DNA of 64,000 nt from NCBI RefSeq assembly GCF_017654505.1, contig NC_054545.1:13363047-13427046 (forward strand). Reading direction: 5' to 3'. Of the stretch, positions 14,701-29,500 are shown piece by piece. How positions within the stretch are numbered: the first letter of the stretch is position 1; each line of letters opens with the position of its first letter. Under the pieces are notes generated by a model. That model was not told the origin of the DNA. It searched no databases and worked only from the letters and a program-made list of their open reading frames with translations. The translations under genes were made by a program, and so were the position numbers. This DNA comes from Polyodon spathula. Taxonomy: Eukaryota > Chordata > Actinopteri > Acipenseriformes > Polyodontidae.

Positions 14701-17700
14701 ATCCCAAGCATCATAAAAGGCAAGGGAGGCGGGGACCTTTGCTGCTTGAGTATGGTACAGTTTTCTTTTAACTCTTGTAGCATTGCTACGACAGCACCCA
14801 AGAAAGACACAAACCTGTTTTTGCTTTACAGAACTAGGACAGATGCCATTTTTGAACATCTTATTTTGGGTTAGAGAAGTTAACCTTAAAGGTGGTCTGA
14901 CCTAGGGGTTCCATGTGTTTCAGGGGATGGAAGAAGTAAAGAGGCAGTTTGGCCAGCACATAGAGGTGGAGCCGGAATGGGAAGCAGGCTTTTCCATTCA
15001 GATCCAGCTGAGACACACCCTCTCCATGTTCCAGGACTGGTGTACAGCTGACGTGAGTAACTTGCTGTTTGCTAAATTTACTATTACTAGAGAATAGCAC
15101 AAGTGATGTCAATACCTTGCTTTCTCTGATAAGATAAAAGTACCTCCTTTTGCATTTAATTGCTTGATGATACAGGGTATTGAAAATTACATATTGATAT
15201 CTAAGGGAATTCCTAGAACAACCATGATCCTTGGCATTACCATGACCTGTAACTACGGAGCAAACACAGCTTCCCTTTTAAAATAAAACTAGAGTGATTC
15301 AAGGCAGACTTTTAAACAGGTCACTGTGACAGGCACTAAATTGCTGTTTTGTTAGAGCTAGATATTTTAGCGTTTTGTGTAATTGAGAAAGTATATTGAG
15401 ATCTCCTGCTAATAGTTAATTAAATCTGGACTTTAGGCTTGATCTATATAGAGAATTATTCCATCTATACTGTTCTAAACACCTCTGTATAATACTTGTC
15501 TAACTATTTCTGCAGGAAGAGCTGCTGTTGCAGGGCTACAAGGAATGCTACAACACTTTGATGTCCTGTACTAATCAGCCATTCAAGAGCGAAGAAATAG
15601 ACACCCACATGTGTAACCATGTTCTGCGCTGCAAACCATACAAAGTGTCTCAGGACCCTGTTAGCATCCACCTCCCAATCTCCAGGCTTCTGGCCGGTGA
15701 GTGACACCTGTAACAGTCAATTCCAGATTTATGGCTCATATCAAATACATGTTTCATTTTTTTTTTTTGTCATGGTGCAGTGTGTCGCACGACACATTCA
15801 TTTGTAGCATGGTGTCCAGTGTGGAGAACTTTACAACTTTAAATGAAGCATATAATAAACACAAGATCATGCATCAAAACCAGAATATATTGGTCTATGT
15901 ACAGTATGTTTATCCATGCCTTTCATGTTGGTAGTTTTGTATATTTGTGTATGTTATTGAAATTTGTGTGTTAAGATACCCTGTAAATAACATCTAAATC
16001 AGAATGAAAGGGGCCTTCCAGGTTTGATTATATGTTCTGTTTGCAGGTCTATATGTCCATCTTTGCAGAAGCGGTGCCATCAATAGATTGCATGAGTACC
16101 TGCCTGCGGTGAGTACCCTGCTAGGTGTTTAGGTTGCTACCAAGACAGACTCTGCTAATTAATGCAAGCCACAGCCTGTGCAGTATACCGATGATGATTT
16201 CCATCTTCCCTTTCTTCATTCTATATCTCACAGACTTAGATGGAGGTAATTGTCAAACTTAACACCTGGAAGTGGGGCATGCAAATTGAGATCTTTCTTG
16301 GACCTAGCATGGTACCATATATATTTTTAAACAAATAAAAACATTAAATACATATTCAAAAACAAATGCTTCTTACCAGTTCTTTGTGGACTCCACACAA
16401 CAATGAAACCTTTCTGCTTTTTTTTTTTCCTTCCTAAATCGAAATTTCTGCTGAAAGTATACCTGCTTGCATTCTGTGCTGGTCTGCCTAAGCATTTGGG
16501 GTGCAGAAGAGATAATGGGCATTTTTTTGCTGTGCAAGCCGTCATATTATCTGTTGAAGGAGAATCTTTTGCCTGCGGTTTTCAGCTTTCGCACACTGCT
16601 ATATTTACCCAGAGAGCGGCTGTTCTGATTCTGTTCTGAGGTCTGGGTCACTGGAGATGAGCGTGGAGACTGGCTGTGTGATCAGGACAAACAGTGCTGG
16701 ACAATCGGTAACTTTCTTTGGAAGGGGCAAAGGCTGACCTAACACCGGCTCCGCCCCCTCCCCCTCCTCAAGTGATGGCTTTGCAGCCTGGTTTCAATAC
16801 TGCAGAAGCATTGACACTCCTATCCCTAGCCATTAAAGCTGTGGTGTCCTTAAATTGTTATTCAGCTCAGTGAACAGCCATCTCATATGTTGTCGCCCAA
16901 GCCTTCTACTGAAATGTACGCACAGCAGCACGGCAGCAACGTCTACTGGATTTGAGTATTCTAGACACCTCTGCTTCTGACACTTTTCAGGGGTTTCCTT
17001 TTAGCCCTGACATGTGGAAATATGTGGAGTCAGTTTGACAAGGCCCTTTAGCTATAGCCCCTACCTTACCAAGGTCTCGTAGGCTCTATAAAATACCCAC
17101 AGGTCATAAGAATGACGTTTTTAAAAAACCTACAGTTGAGCCTGCACTTGTGTCTGCCACCCTGATAAACAAACATTCAGAGGCTTCCAGAACTATTTGA
17201 GAGACATTTTCTGCAGTCTCTGTGGGCAGATTACTAAGCTCACATGGAAAGTTACCAACATGGCCTGTGGATGGACTACTGTCTGACCCCCATGCCTGCA
17301 AATTTGGAGGTAGCCAAACAGCTAAAACTGAGTTGCAAGCAGCCTGTGATTCTTTGGATAGATCAGCTTGTGTAATGACTCGTAGCGTGGTGGCACGTAG
17401 GACTGATACTCTACGGTCTGCTTCTCTGCCTGCTGAGATACAGGGACAGCTAGTAGAACTGCTGTTTGGAGCAGACATGAAGGAGGTCTGCAAGACCACG
17501 CATGAGGCGTGACAAGCACCGAATTACTTCGGACATATGGGCCCTAAACAACGTCCGAGAAGGACAGTGTATCCCTTTTCACTCAGAACTCCCTCAATCA
17601 GAGATCAAGCACAGTGTTCTAGACTGACATTCAGTGAAGGGAAGGGCTGTAATTCAGGAGGTCTCTTCCCTGGTGGCAAAGCATGCCAGTTACCATAGAC

Positions 17701-19460
17701 CAGCAGGATCAAGGGTTTTATTTCCATTACTTTGTGGTTCCAAAAAATAACCAGGCTCAACAAACTTACAATATCTCCAAAATGCTGACTCTCCACCAGA
17801 TAATACAGTCGCTAGCTTCATCATGTTGGCTGGCACTAGTGGACCTGGATACTTCCATGTGCCAATCTGGGACCCACATCGACAGTACCTCCGATTCACC
17901 ATAAGAGGGCAACATTTTCAATTCAGTGTGCTTCCATTTGAAATTTCAACAGCCCCACGGCCTTCACAAAGGTGATTTCAGTAGCCGCTGCTTCTCTGAG
18001 GGGTCAGGGGATCCAGGTGCACCCTTATATAGATGACTGGTTGCTAGCAGCTCAGTCATAACAGCGAGCTATCCGGGATCTTGCTGGGCTGTTTTCAACA
18101 GCTAGGTCTGATGGTGAACGAAGAAAAATCCATACTGGTTCCCACACGGAGGATCTCCTTTTTTGGGGGCGACTCTAGATACTCCTTCAGTTACTGCCAC
18201 TCTGTCAACCGACAGAAAGGCTGCGATAAGGAAGCTCGCAGCGAGATTTGTAAAGTTCAGCTCTGCTCCGGCGAGTGCATTCCAGCAACTATTCCAATAG
18301 CCATTCGCTTGGTACTGAACGCCTGCATGCAAATGAGGGTCCTCCAGCACTGTCTTCTTAGTCTGTGGTCTCTACAGTCACCTAGAGCAAAGCAAGATGC
18401 AAACTGGTGGGTTTCCACCGATATACTAGATCTCGCCAATCCTTTCAGGAGCCAGCAACCAGCAGGTATTCTGTTCTCAGATGCCTCACTGACAGGGTGA
18501 GGTGCTCACATTAGGGGATCAGGACGCTAGGACGTGCAAGTCCATACGAGTGGCACCTCTGAGGTGGTGGTTCAGCAACTCTTTTAGAAATGGGGTTGCC
18601 CTCAAGTAGATCCGTTTGCGTCAACTGAAAATACTCACTTTTGACTGTTCTGCAGCTGCTTCACTCATCAGGTTGCCCTAGCATCAGGCACATTCTCAGT
18701 TCCCTGGGGGCTGGGTTTTCTGTACGCTTTCACATCTTTTCCCCTCATTCCAAAGGTGTTACAGAAAGTTGACAGAGAACAGGCGCAGGTTATACCGGAC
18801 TCCACATCTGTCTTCCCACCCACCTTCCCCCACGGGTTTTGGTGTATAGATAAAATACATGACATCTGACCCTTCTGCGTCATTTCCTTTTATACAATCG
18901 GGTGGGATTGGTGTCCTCACTCACGGATAGAAAAAGACCACCTTCTGGGAGAAGAGGGCGGGTTGTCCATGTGTTTCCTAGCTTGACAGAGCAAAGGTTT
19001 CATTGTTGTGTGGAGTCCACTCCGAACTGGAAGAAACCCATTTACAGGTAAATTCCATCTTTTTTTGTGTGAAGCCTAGATTGTGAATGGAAATTGGAAT
19101 TTCTAATTACCTATAGAAACCCTTTAATTATACAATGTATAAACGTTTGCTTAGATTGCTCATTATTTATTACATTAACAATGTGTTTGTTGTTCAGGGC
19201 TGTGACATTGCCTACATGGTGGAGTACCCACTACGTTGCCTGGTGCTGGCAGCACAGGTAGCAGCTGAGATGTGGCGGCGAAATGGACTTTCTCTTGTTA
19301 GCCAGGTAGGGTACAAGGGGACTGATGAACCTTCATGAAGTACACTGCAAACCTGTGCATTTATTATAACATTCTATTTGCCCTTTTGTGAATAGTGGCT
19401 TTAAAGATGACTTTTTTATACCACTAAGACTAAATCTACCTGATTTTGGTAGTTTGTTAG

Positions 19461-19491
<31 letters not shown>

Positions 19492-20472
19492 CTATATATA
19501 TATATTATATATATATATTATATATATATCTGTTATATATATATTTAGATATATATGTTGTTTAAATTCAGTATATATTGTGTTGATTTAAATCATATAT
19601 ATACAATCTTATATATACAACATTAAAAAAATAAATAAAACTGCTGTTAATACAAACTTCTGCTGAGAAATAATAAACTTGCTGGAATTGTATGTATTTT
19701 TGTAATTTCAGGTGTACTACTACCAGGATGTAAAGTGCAGAGATGAAATGTTCGATAAGGACATCATTATGCTACAGGTATATTTGATATTTAGATTTAA
19801 ATGGACTCCAAAGTGACTTGACCAGTTCAGGGATTTGCAATGGGGAAAAAGTATGTGGCATAAAGCAACTGAAAATTGGGGTCATATTCAACACCAAGCT
19901 CCCACACAAGTAGCCAAATGTGTTTGTTACTGTCCACAGATTGCTGCTTCTAAAATGGACCCCAACCATTTTATGATGCTAATTCTACAGCGGTTTGAGC
20001 TGTTTGAGTATTTCAACCGGAATACTGTCAGCAGAGATAAGGTGAGTATTAGAGCCAAGTGAAGTGCTTTACATTTTACTTCAGCATATGTTTGGTAATG
20101 ATTTATATGTATAGGCTAATTTTTTTAACATTCAATGGACTACTTTTTTTACTGACACACCTCACAACCCCCACAGTGAGATAATCATGTAGTCTGAGTA
20201 TGAGTGAGAAAGTGGTATGTGAAATGCATTTCTTTTCTTTTTTTTCATCTCCTGAAGTGCATTTTCCCTTCTCCTGTAGGAACTTGCCAAGCAGTTAAAC
20301 CGATTGACAGAGGAAATGCTCCATCTTCTAATCATTATTTTAGGTAAGCCCAGTATCTGTTTAATTCCATGTCTTGGAATTCCTGTATATAATATATTCC
20401 TGTGTATATATATATATATATATATATTATATAGATATATATATCTATATATATATATTTACATATACATAT

Positions 20473-20517
<45 letters not shown>

Positions 20518-23500
20518 TATATTATATGTGCAGTGTTTGTGCAGTGTATATACTCATTGTGAGATGTTGTACTAAAATATTACCAACTCAAAACCTAAGT
20601 TCCATGAGTTAACAGCATTTAAGAGCTAATTTAACTTCAAAACCAATGGAGGTACTTACAAAGGCTCAGATAAAACACAATGTACAATTGAGTGTTTAAA
20701 CCTATGCCTGAATCACCTTCTTCTCTTTACTGTCCCCTGTTGTAGGTGAAAGATACATCCCTGGGATCAGCAATGTGACAAAGGAGGATGTGATAATGAG
20801 AGAAGTGATCCATCTGCTCTGCATTGAGTCCATGGCACACAGTAGCCTGGTCAAAGCCTTGCCTGACAATGTGAGATCCTTGTGTTTTATGCCTACTTCT
20901 TTTGAGCCTTTTTATTCTCAAGGACCACAGTTTAATGTTGTGTGGTTCAGAGGAAACCACACAGTTTATTTGTTTTGTAAATATAATATCACTCCCTACT
21001 GAACTTAATATAGAAAAAAATGCTAATTCTGAATGGCCTGCCATAATCTTTTTATGGTTGTTTTTTTTCCACTCCAATTTCAGTAGGGTTGCTGTCTTCT
21101 GCTTAACACTGGAACACAAGCTTAGTAAATCTAGCTCCTTGAGGATTTATTTTTGTATTGTGAGAATTAATTATGTGGCTAATTTTAAAATTGAGAAGGC
21201 TTTTTTCACACTGTGATACACTAATGAAAATGTACTCACTTTTGTTCTGTTTTCATGGAGATAACAGCAGGTTTCACTGTTTTCTTTCCCGTAACAGGAA
21301 AACAATGAAACTGGTCTGGAAAATGTCATCCAGAAAGTAGCAACATTTAAGTAAGGATTTTTAGTTTCCATTGCAAATCAACTTATTTTGTATTGAGATA
21401 TTTGTTACACAATATGTAGATTCTACTCACACTCCTTGCAGATTCTTTACTAATGTTTGTGTTCAACCAGCATACCACATATGTAAAGCAAAATAAATGC
21501 TCCCTTTCATCTTGTACCTGTCTGTTTGTCAGACAATGCATTCAGGGTGTGATTATTAATTTTATTTCTTGTCTAGGAAACCTGGTGTCTCTGGGCATGG
21601 TGTATATGAACTGAAGAAGGAATGTTTAAAAGAGTTTAACCCTTTCTTCTACCACTACTCCAAATCTCAACACAGCAAGGTAACCTTAAAATCATCAATT
21701 GACAAAGACAGGCCAGTATGCAGAATTTCCTGTAATAATACTGGGTATGGTCAGTAACTAGTTAAAGTAGCTGTTATGGGGATCCTTGCAGCAAAATGAA
21801 TAGTATTCTGAACAAGAAGCTTATAGGAATTTTAATCCATATTTGTATCTCTTTATTGCACTAACATCACCCCTGAGACCCCTCTTAAAGCGTTGATTAG
21901 TTATTGTTACTTTTATTTGTGAATGCAATACAATAGATTCAAAGTCACAGCCTCTTCCTGGTATCATAGGTCACTTTTACTCCATTTGTAAGAAAAAAAG
22001 ATCTTCAGTACTACATACTACAGAGTTAAAATTGCTAATGCTAGTACCGGTAAGAATATAAAGTTGTATTTTAAACCCTTACTTGACACTCCCTTAAAAT
22101 AACTAAGCCAATACATTCTTATTTTAAATGTTATATTGAAATGCAAATCTATTTTATATTTGAGGAGCTGTTTTAAGCTTTTATAATGCTTTGCCTTTGC
22201 CTTTTCCTGGTTGCTGGAGTTATGGGCCAGTCATTAGTTATGAGTTTGGAAGGGGGTTCTAATGATTCTCACAACCAGGAAACTAACCAGGCTACAATGA
22301 AAAGCATTATGCTACTTGTTGGCCGCATGGTTAGTGTCTTTGGCGTGCTGTTGCTTTATAGAGTTTTAATGAGTATGCACAGTTGTCTCCCTCCTTTGTC
22401 TAAATTGGAATAGAGGTTAATATGCTTTTTTTTAAATTCAATTCAAGGCAGAAGATGCACAAAAGAAGAGAAGAAAGCTGGAGAACAGTGATAAAGGTGT
22501 GAAATAAAAAAAGTTTTCTTGAGTTCAGGCTCCCTATTATGTGGGATGTAATTGGATGAAATGATCAAGGATGACTGTTTTATCAATAGACAAAAGTCAC
22601 ATTCAGTATCCGTGACTGCAGGGAGCTGTGTTGTGCTTACCGATAAATCCCAATATTTAACCATAGAGATATATTGTTTCACATTTTGTTAATACACAGG
22701 GAATCAATTCAACTGTATCACAGGGAGAGGTTTCCAGCCTTGTTCATTTTTCAGACAAGTGACACTCAGATGCATAGGGAATTAGTAGCCAGTTAGAAAA
22801 AACTTCTGCTTGTTGTGTTGCTTTTTTTTTTTTTTCCCCTTTTAATTTAATTTTTTTCTCCAGCTCTACCTCCTCCAGACCCACCCAGATTCTTTCCTGC
22901 CTTTGCGAACATTGTGAATGTGTTGAACTGTGACGTTTTGATCCATGTGCTCCGAACAGTGCTGCGGAGAGCAGTGGAAACCTCAGGGAAGCTGTGGACT
23001 GAAGCCATGATTCAGAGGGTATGAAACAACTTTGTGGTGCTTTGCTAGATGTGCACATGCAAGAAATATAGCTTCAAACTCCCTAAGGTCATCCCTCTAA
23101 CTTCAGTGCCATTCCATTAAAGTGCTATGTTAGGATTTTTGAGGTGAATCGTGGTCTATCGTTATACATAGAAGTTTGATCATGAAAGTCATGCCAGTAG
23201 TCTATATTGATGACTTGTCAAATGTATCAGACTGTACAAGGGTGTGTGAAGAATACAGACCTTTACTATTACAGGTGTTAATATATGTAGCTATTGTATT
23301 TGACATGTGTCTTCTCATTCCATTTGGTTTATTCTAGAGCAGTTAATATACATTGCCTGGCCACTTCATTTGGACCCTTCCTTAAAATTAGGTTGGGCCA
23401 CCATTTATCCTAATCATAGCCTTAACATGACTTGGTATAGACCCCACAAGATGTTGAAGGGTGTCTACAGGGATGATCATTCAGTCATTTAATGTTTCAT

Positions 23501-26500
23501 GCAGTCGAGAGATTGACAAAGGATTGTGGTGATGAATGCATTGTACATTCATTACAAGCATGCTCAATTAGATTGAGATCTGGGATTGTGGTACCCATGG
23601 AAGATGCCTGAATCTTATCATATTGAAAGAAGCCATTGCCGTCAGGGAACAAGTGCAGCCATCTCCTCCTTTTCCATCTAAAGGGTAGATACTTGTTCCA
23701 CTTATTGTACTAGTAGATGCTTGTTTTCTTCCACTTTTTTAACAGGTGCTCCATCTGATTGGTCAAGGGTTGCTAGAGGAAAAGCAACAGTTGGAGGCAA
23801 ACGGGGAAGAAGTAGCCTTTGACTTCAGCCTCAAAGCAAGAAGTATGTTGTGTGTTTTATTTATATTTTTCTGTGCCAGTTCAATCACTTCAGAAATAAT
23901 GTTCAGAGCAGTCTTGTGTGAAAACCTTTGCAAGTGTGTAATTTGTGCAGGATTAGAGTTGTTTGTTTTGTTTCTAGGAATTGAACACGGGAAGTCACTC
24001 CTGACTTTTTTAGAGAAGCTGAAATTGGTCCCTCCTTTGGAGGCGCAGAAGGACATGATCATCTGGACTTTGCAGGTAGAAGCTAGAGCCCTTTTCTCTT
24101 TCTAATTGGCTGCCCATTCACCCAATTTTGTTTATCTTATATATTTTTTTCTATTTCTTATTTCTGTCCATAGGCCTTATTCAGTCTGTTTATTTTTACT
24201 TATACTTTTTTTTACTTATTTATTATTTTTTACTTTTTTTCACTTATTTATTTTTAAATTTTATAATTTCTAGAAATTTCTTGAAAAACAATTACATGAA
24301 AAATATTTTTTTGTAAGTAACCAGTCTCCTTTACAATCACACACCAAGTTAAGTGGCCTCCTCCTGTGTTACATTGTAGTGATTCACATGATTTCAGAAT
24401 AAATTCAGCAGTTCTTGTAGGTTCCCTCTGCTGGGTAGTGCATTTCAAAGCAAAGACTCAACCTTGAGCACCAGGTCGCTTTCAAAAGAACTCCAGGACA
24501 AAGTTGTTGAAAGACACAGATCGGGATGGCTATAAAAAAATATCAAAGGCCTTGAATATCAATTGGAGCATGGTCAAGACGATTATTAAGAAGTGGAAGG
24601 TGTATGGCACCACCAAGACCCTGCCTATATCAGGCTGTCCCTCCAAACTGGATGACCGAGCAAGAAGCAGACTGATCAGAGGCTCTACCAAGAGGCCAAT
24701 GGCAAGAGTTACAGGCTTTTATGGCCAAGACTGGTCAAAGGGTGCATGTGACAACAATATCCCAAGCAGTCCACAAATCTGGACTGTATGGTAGGGTGGC
24801 AAGAAGGAAGCCAATACTCAAGAAAGCCCACCTTGAATCCTGTTTTTGAAGTATTCTGTAGCCATGTGGTAAAAAGTTTTGTCGTCTGTCGAAACTAAAA
24901 TGGAACTTGTTGGCCTAAATGCAAAGCGTTATGTTTAGCGCAAACCCAACACAGCGCATCACCCAAAGAACACCACCCCTACTGTGAAGCATGGTGGTGG
25001 CAGCATCATGGTATGGGGACGTTTCTCATCGGCAGGGACTGGGGCACTTGTCAGGATAAAAGGGAAAATGAATGGAACAAAGTACATAGATGTCCTTGAG
25101 GAAAACCTGCTGCCCTCTGCAAGAAAGCTGAAACTGGGACGGAAGTTCACCTTTCAGCATGACAACGACCCAAAGCACACAGCCAAAGCTACACTGGAGT
25201 GGCTAAGGAACAAAAAAGTAAATGTCTTTAAGTGGCCCAGCCAGAGCCCTACCTAAATCCAATTGAAACCTTGTGGCATGACTTGAAGATTACTGTCCAT
25301 CAACGCTCCCCAAGGAACTTGACAGAGCTTGAACAGTTTTGTAAAGAAGAGTGGTCAAATATTGCCAAATCTAGGTGTGCAAAGTTGGTAGAGACCTATC
25401 CCAACAAATTCACAGCTGTAATTGCTGCCAAAGGTGCTTCCACCAAGTATTAACTCAGGGGGGTGGAGACTAATCTAATTATGATCTTTCAGTTTTGTAT
25501 TTAATATACAGTACTGTGCAAAAGTTTTAGGCAGGTGTGAAAAAATGCTGTAAAGAAAGAATGCTTTCAAAAATAGACATGTTAATAGATTATATTTATC
25601 AATTAACAAAATGCAAAGTGAGTGAACAGAAGAAAAATCTAAATCAAATCCATATTTGGTGTGACCACCCTTTGCCTTCAAAACAGCATCAATTCTTTTA
25701 GGTACACTTGCACACAGTTTTTGAAGGAACTCGGCAGGTAGGTTGGCCCAAACATCTTGGAGAACTAACCACAGTTCTGTGGATTTAGGCAGCCTCAGTT
25801 GCTTCTCTCTCTTCATGTAATCCCAGACAGACTCGATGATGTTGAGATCAGGGCTCTGGGGGCCATACCATCACTTCCAGGACTCCTTGTTCTTCTTTAC
25901 GCTGAATATAGTTCTTAATGACTTTAGCTGTATGTTTGGGGTCGTTGTCATGCTGCAGAATAAATTTGGGGCCAATCAGATGCCTCCCTGATGGTATGGC
26001 ATGATGGATAAGTATCTGCCTGTACTTCTCAGCATTGAGGAGACCATTAATTCTGACCAAATCCCCAACTCCATTTGCAGAAATGCAGCCCCAAACTTGC
26101 AAGGAACCTCCACCATGCTTCACTGTTGCCTGCAGACTCTCATTCATGTACCGCTCTCCAGCCCTTCGGCGAACAAACTGCCTTCTGCTACAGCCAAATA
26201 TTTCAAATTTTGACTCATCAGTCCAGAGCAACTGCTGCCATTTTTCTGCACCCCAGTTCCTGTGTTTTCATGCATAGTTGAGTCGCTTGGCCTTGTTTCC
26301 ACGTCGGAGGTATGGCTTTTTGGCCGCAAGTCTTCCATGAAGGCCACTTCTGACCAGACTTCTCTGGACAGTAGATGGGTGTACCAAGGTCCCACTGTTT
26401 TCTGCCAATTCTGAGCTGATGGCATTGCTGGACATCTTCCGATTGCGAAGGGAAGTAAGCATGATGTGTCTTTCATCTGCTGCAGTAAGTTTCCTTGGCC

Positions 26501-29500
26501 GACCACTGCGTCTATGGTCCTCTACATTGCCCGTTTCTTTGTGCTTCTTCAAAAGAGCTTGGACAGCACATCTGGAAACCCCTGTCTGCCTTGAAATTTC
26601 TGCCTGGGAGAGACCTTGCTGATGCAGTATAACTACCTTATGTCTTGTTGCTGTGCTCAGTCTTGCCATGGTGTATGACTTTTGACAGTAAACTGTCTTC
26701 AGCAACCTCACCTTGTTAGCTGAGTTTGGCTGTTCCTCACCCAGTTTTATTCCTCCTACACAGCTGTTTCTGTTTCAGTTAATGATTGTGTTTCAACCTA
26801 CATATTGAATTGATGATCATTAGCACCTGTTTGGTATAATTGTTTAATCATACACCTGACTATATGCCTACAAAATCCCTGACTTTGTGCAAGTGTACCT
26901 AGAAGAATTGATGCTGTTTTGAAGGCAAAGGGTGGTCACACCAAATATGGATTTGATTTAGATTTTTCTTCTGTTCACTCACTTTGCATTTAGTTAATTG
27001 ATAAATATAATCTATTAACATGTCTATTTTTGATAGCATTCTTACTTTACAGCATTTTTTCACACCTGACTAAAACTTTTGCACAGTACTGTATATCATT
27101 TTTTTTCTCAATAAAACTTTTTCCCTTAACAGTGTAGAGTATGGTGTGTAGATACGTGGAAAAAAATGTAAATGCATGAAACTGAGGCACTAGCACAATA
27201 TATATGTGTGTGTGTGTGTGTGTATATAACTATATGTAATTTAGTTTTTTTTTTTTTTTCTTTTGAAGATGTTTGAAATAGTGAAGTGTCTCCGGGAGAA
27301 ATCAAGTCCAACTGCAGCAATGAGTATTGAAACCATTAAACCAGAGGAGGTAATTTATGTATATATAAAATTTTTTAAATGTTTTTATTTAGACAGGTTA
27401 AAAAGGCAGTCGACATACCACATCCGGGGGATTGAAATAGACAGACATGTGAATTAAGGAAGGATCCCTTATTGTTCAACCAAGAATTTTCTATATTAAA
27501 GAAGGAATTTTCCACAGCCTGTGTGGATTACACCACTGCCCCTGTTGCATTCAGAAAGAACCCTGAGTAAAACACTGATTTGTCATGGTTGGGTTTTTTT
27601 TTTTTTGCTGCAGAGCATTCAGGACAAGGAGAAAGCAGAAAGGAAGAGGAAGGCAGAAGCTGCTAAGCGGCATCGACAGAAAATCATGGCCCAGATGTCT
27701 GCCATGCAGAAAAACTTCATCGAGTCTCACAAGATGCTGTATGAGAGCACACCCCAGGCCCAGGGGCCAGGAGAGCCTTCTGTACCTGAGGATAGGTGAG
27801 AGCCCTGCAGAAACTGACTAGTGCTGACCAACATACAGGACTGTCGTCCACCAGGAGAAACTAACAGACCCTTGTCTTGGAAGAGTATACTAAACCGTTG
27901 CAGTTTATTGAAACAAATGGTTATGGTATTTCAGCAGTCCTGTGCAGTTGTTTCGCAGTGTCCCTTACTTTATCGATTGCCTTTGTATGAAGTGAATGCT
28001 GCTTCTGAAATGTACAGTGAAGTGTTAGATCTCAGCATCTACAGGGTGTAAGTCAAGCATCATAAACATAATTTTATAATATTGGTTGTCTTTTGTTTCT
28101 TGCGTGAAATTTCTTTAAGCAATGAGAAACAATTTCAGATCGTTTTGATGTGTGGTGCAAATAATCAACTGTTGATTAAAATAAGGAACATTGGCGTAAA
28201 ATATGATATTGCCTGTGATAACTGACTAATGGAGCATGCTGTATATGGTACTCACTATTCCACACTATGGTTTTCACCATGCTCTGTTTGCTTACAATGC
28301 TTTCAGCTTGTTTTAACGCACTTGGACACGCTGTACTACAGAAAACATTATGACGGTAAACTTGTTCCCTAGCAGCTCGGCAATGACCCTGGGAGAATCC
28401 AGAGTGGCTCTGGGCCCGAAACGTGGTTCTGGAGTTGTGGAGAGGGAAACTCTGACCTGCATCCTGTGCCAGGAAGAACAGGAAGTCCGAGCAGACAGCA
28501 CAGCCATGGTTCTGACTGCATGTGTACAGAGATCTGCTGTACTGACCCAGTGCAGGGGCAAAGTTTTACCCAACACAGGTCAGGAGTGGAAGATCACATT
28601 AAAAACAAAAACAAGCTAAATTCTTATATTTGAGAGTGTGAGTGAAGGATATGTATACAAGCTACACTAGAGCTGTATACATAAAAATAATCAAGTTATA
28701 ACACTGAAACTCAGTTATATTACTTATTCAGTCCACATACTGGCAGTATTAATAGTTAACACACATTGAGATATTTATATTGGAATACAAGATAAAATCA
28801 ACATTCAAATCTGAACTTCAGTTTTCTCCTAATATAGTCTGGATTTAGTTCCGTCATTTTAATATTTACTAAACTGACCTCAAAGTAATTGCATGGTGAG
28901 TGAGTACATGCTGTGCTTTTTGCGATATCATTTGAAATGGAGCAACATTTCTGGCACTATTCTTTAGACTTGCATTCATGCCCAGTATGGGCATTTTGAA
29001 AAACACGAATGCATATTATAGGGCTGTTACACATGAGGATCACAAATGAAGCCAAAAGTAAACAACACAATTGAAGGTGACAGTACAGAATCTTTGAGTA
29101 CCAAAAAACTTTGTTTGAATTTTAAAATTGTTCCCTTTTGAGAACAAATTCTTTACATTCTGCATTGAAATGACAAGGATTCAATTTTCTTGTTGTTATT
29201 ATTATTATTATCCTTTTTTTAAGAAACCTTCGTACCACTATTTATGCACCCTGACCTGGCCTGTGGTACACACACGGGAAGCTGTGGACATGTCATGCAT
29301 GCCCCCTGCTGGCAAAAGTGAGTATTACATGAACTTGGAAAAACAAAATACTTTTACCTTTCAGACAGTGGATAATACCTGGATAAAAGGTTTGTTCATG
29401 AAAGTCATCAATTATTCACACATTAACTTTTATTTCATTCTGACTGAGATGTTCTGATAACGCCGTGTAACAATTTTTTTTTTTGTTCCTGGGTAGTAAG

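Larger units (their letters stand above)
25509..27091 (-). mobile_element. Tc1/mariner-type transposon with long inverted repeats (element B)
   Basis: A 1583-bp element bounded by CAGTACTGTGCAAAAGTTTT and its inverse, flanked by TA on both sides (25507-25508 and 27092-27093), the standard Tc1/mariner target duplication. The inverted repeats run about 207 bp each (25509-25716 and 26885-27091) with only a few mismatches. The transposase lies on the - strand from a Met codon at 26669 ([13 protein letters not shown]): paired helix-turn-helix ([19 protein letters not shown]), GRPRKL hook-like motif, WTDESKF and [10 protein letters not shown], then [11 protein letters not shown], consistent with a DDE triad. 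Coding damage is slight: an in-frame TGA just after LNYA and one lost base in a C run before the third catalytic residue. Confidence 0.88.

Noticed and set aside
26001..26622. Several + strand ORFs across element B
   Set aside because: Reverse-frame shadows of the - strand transposase.
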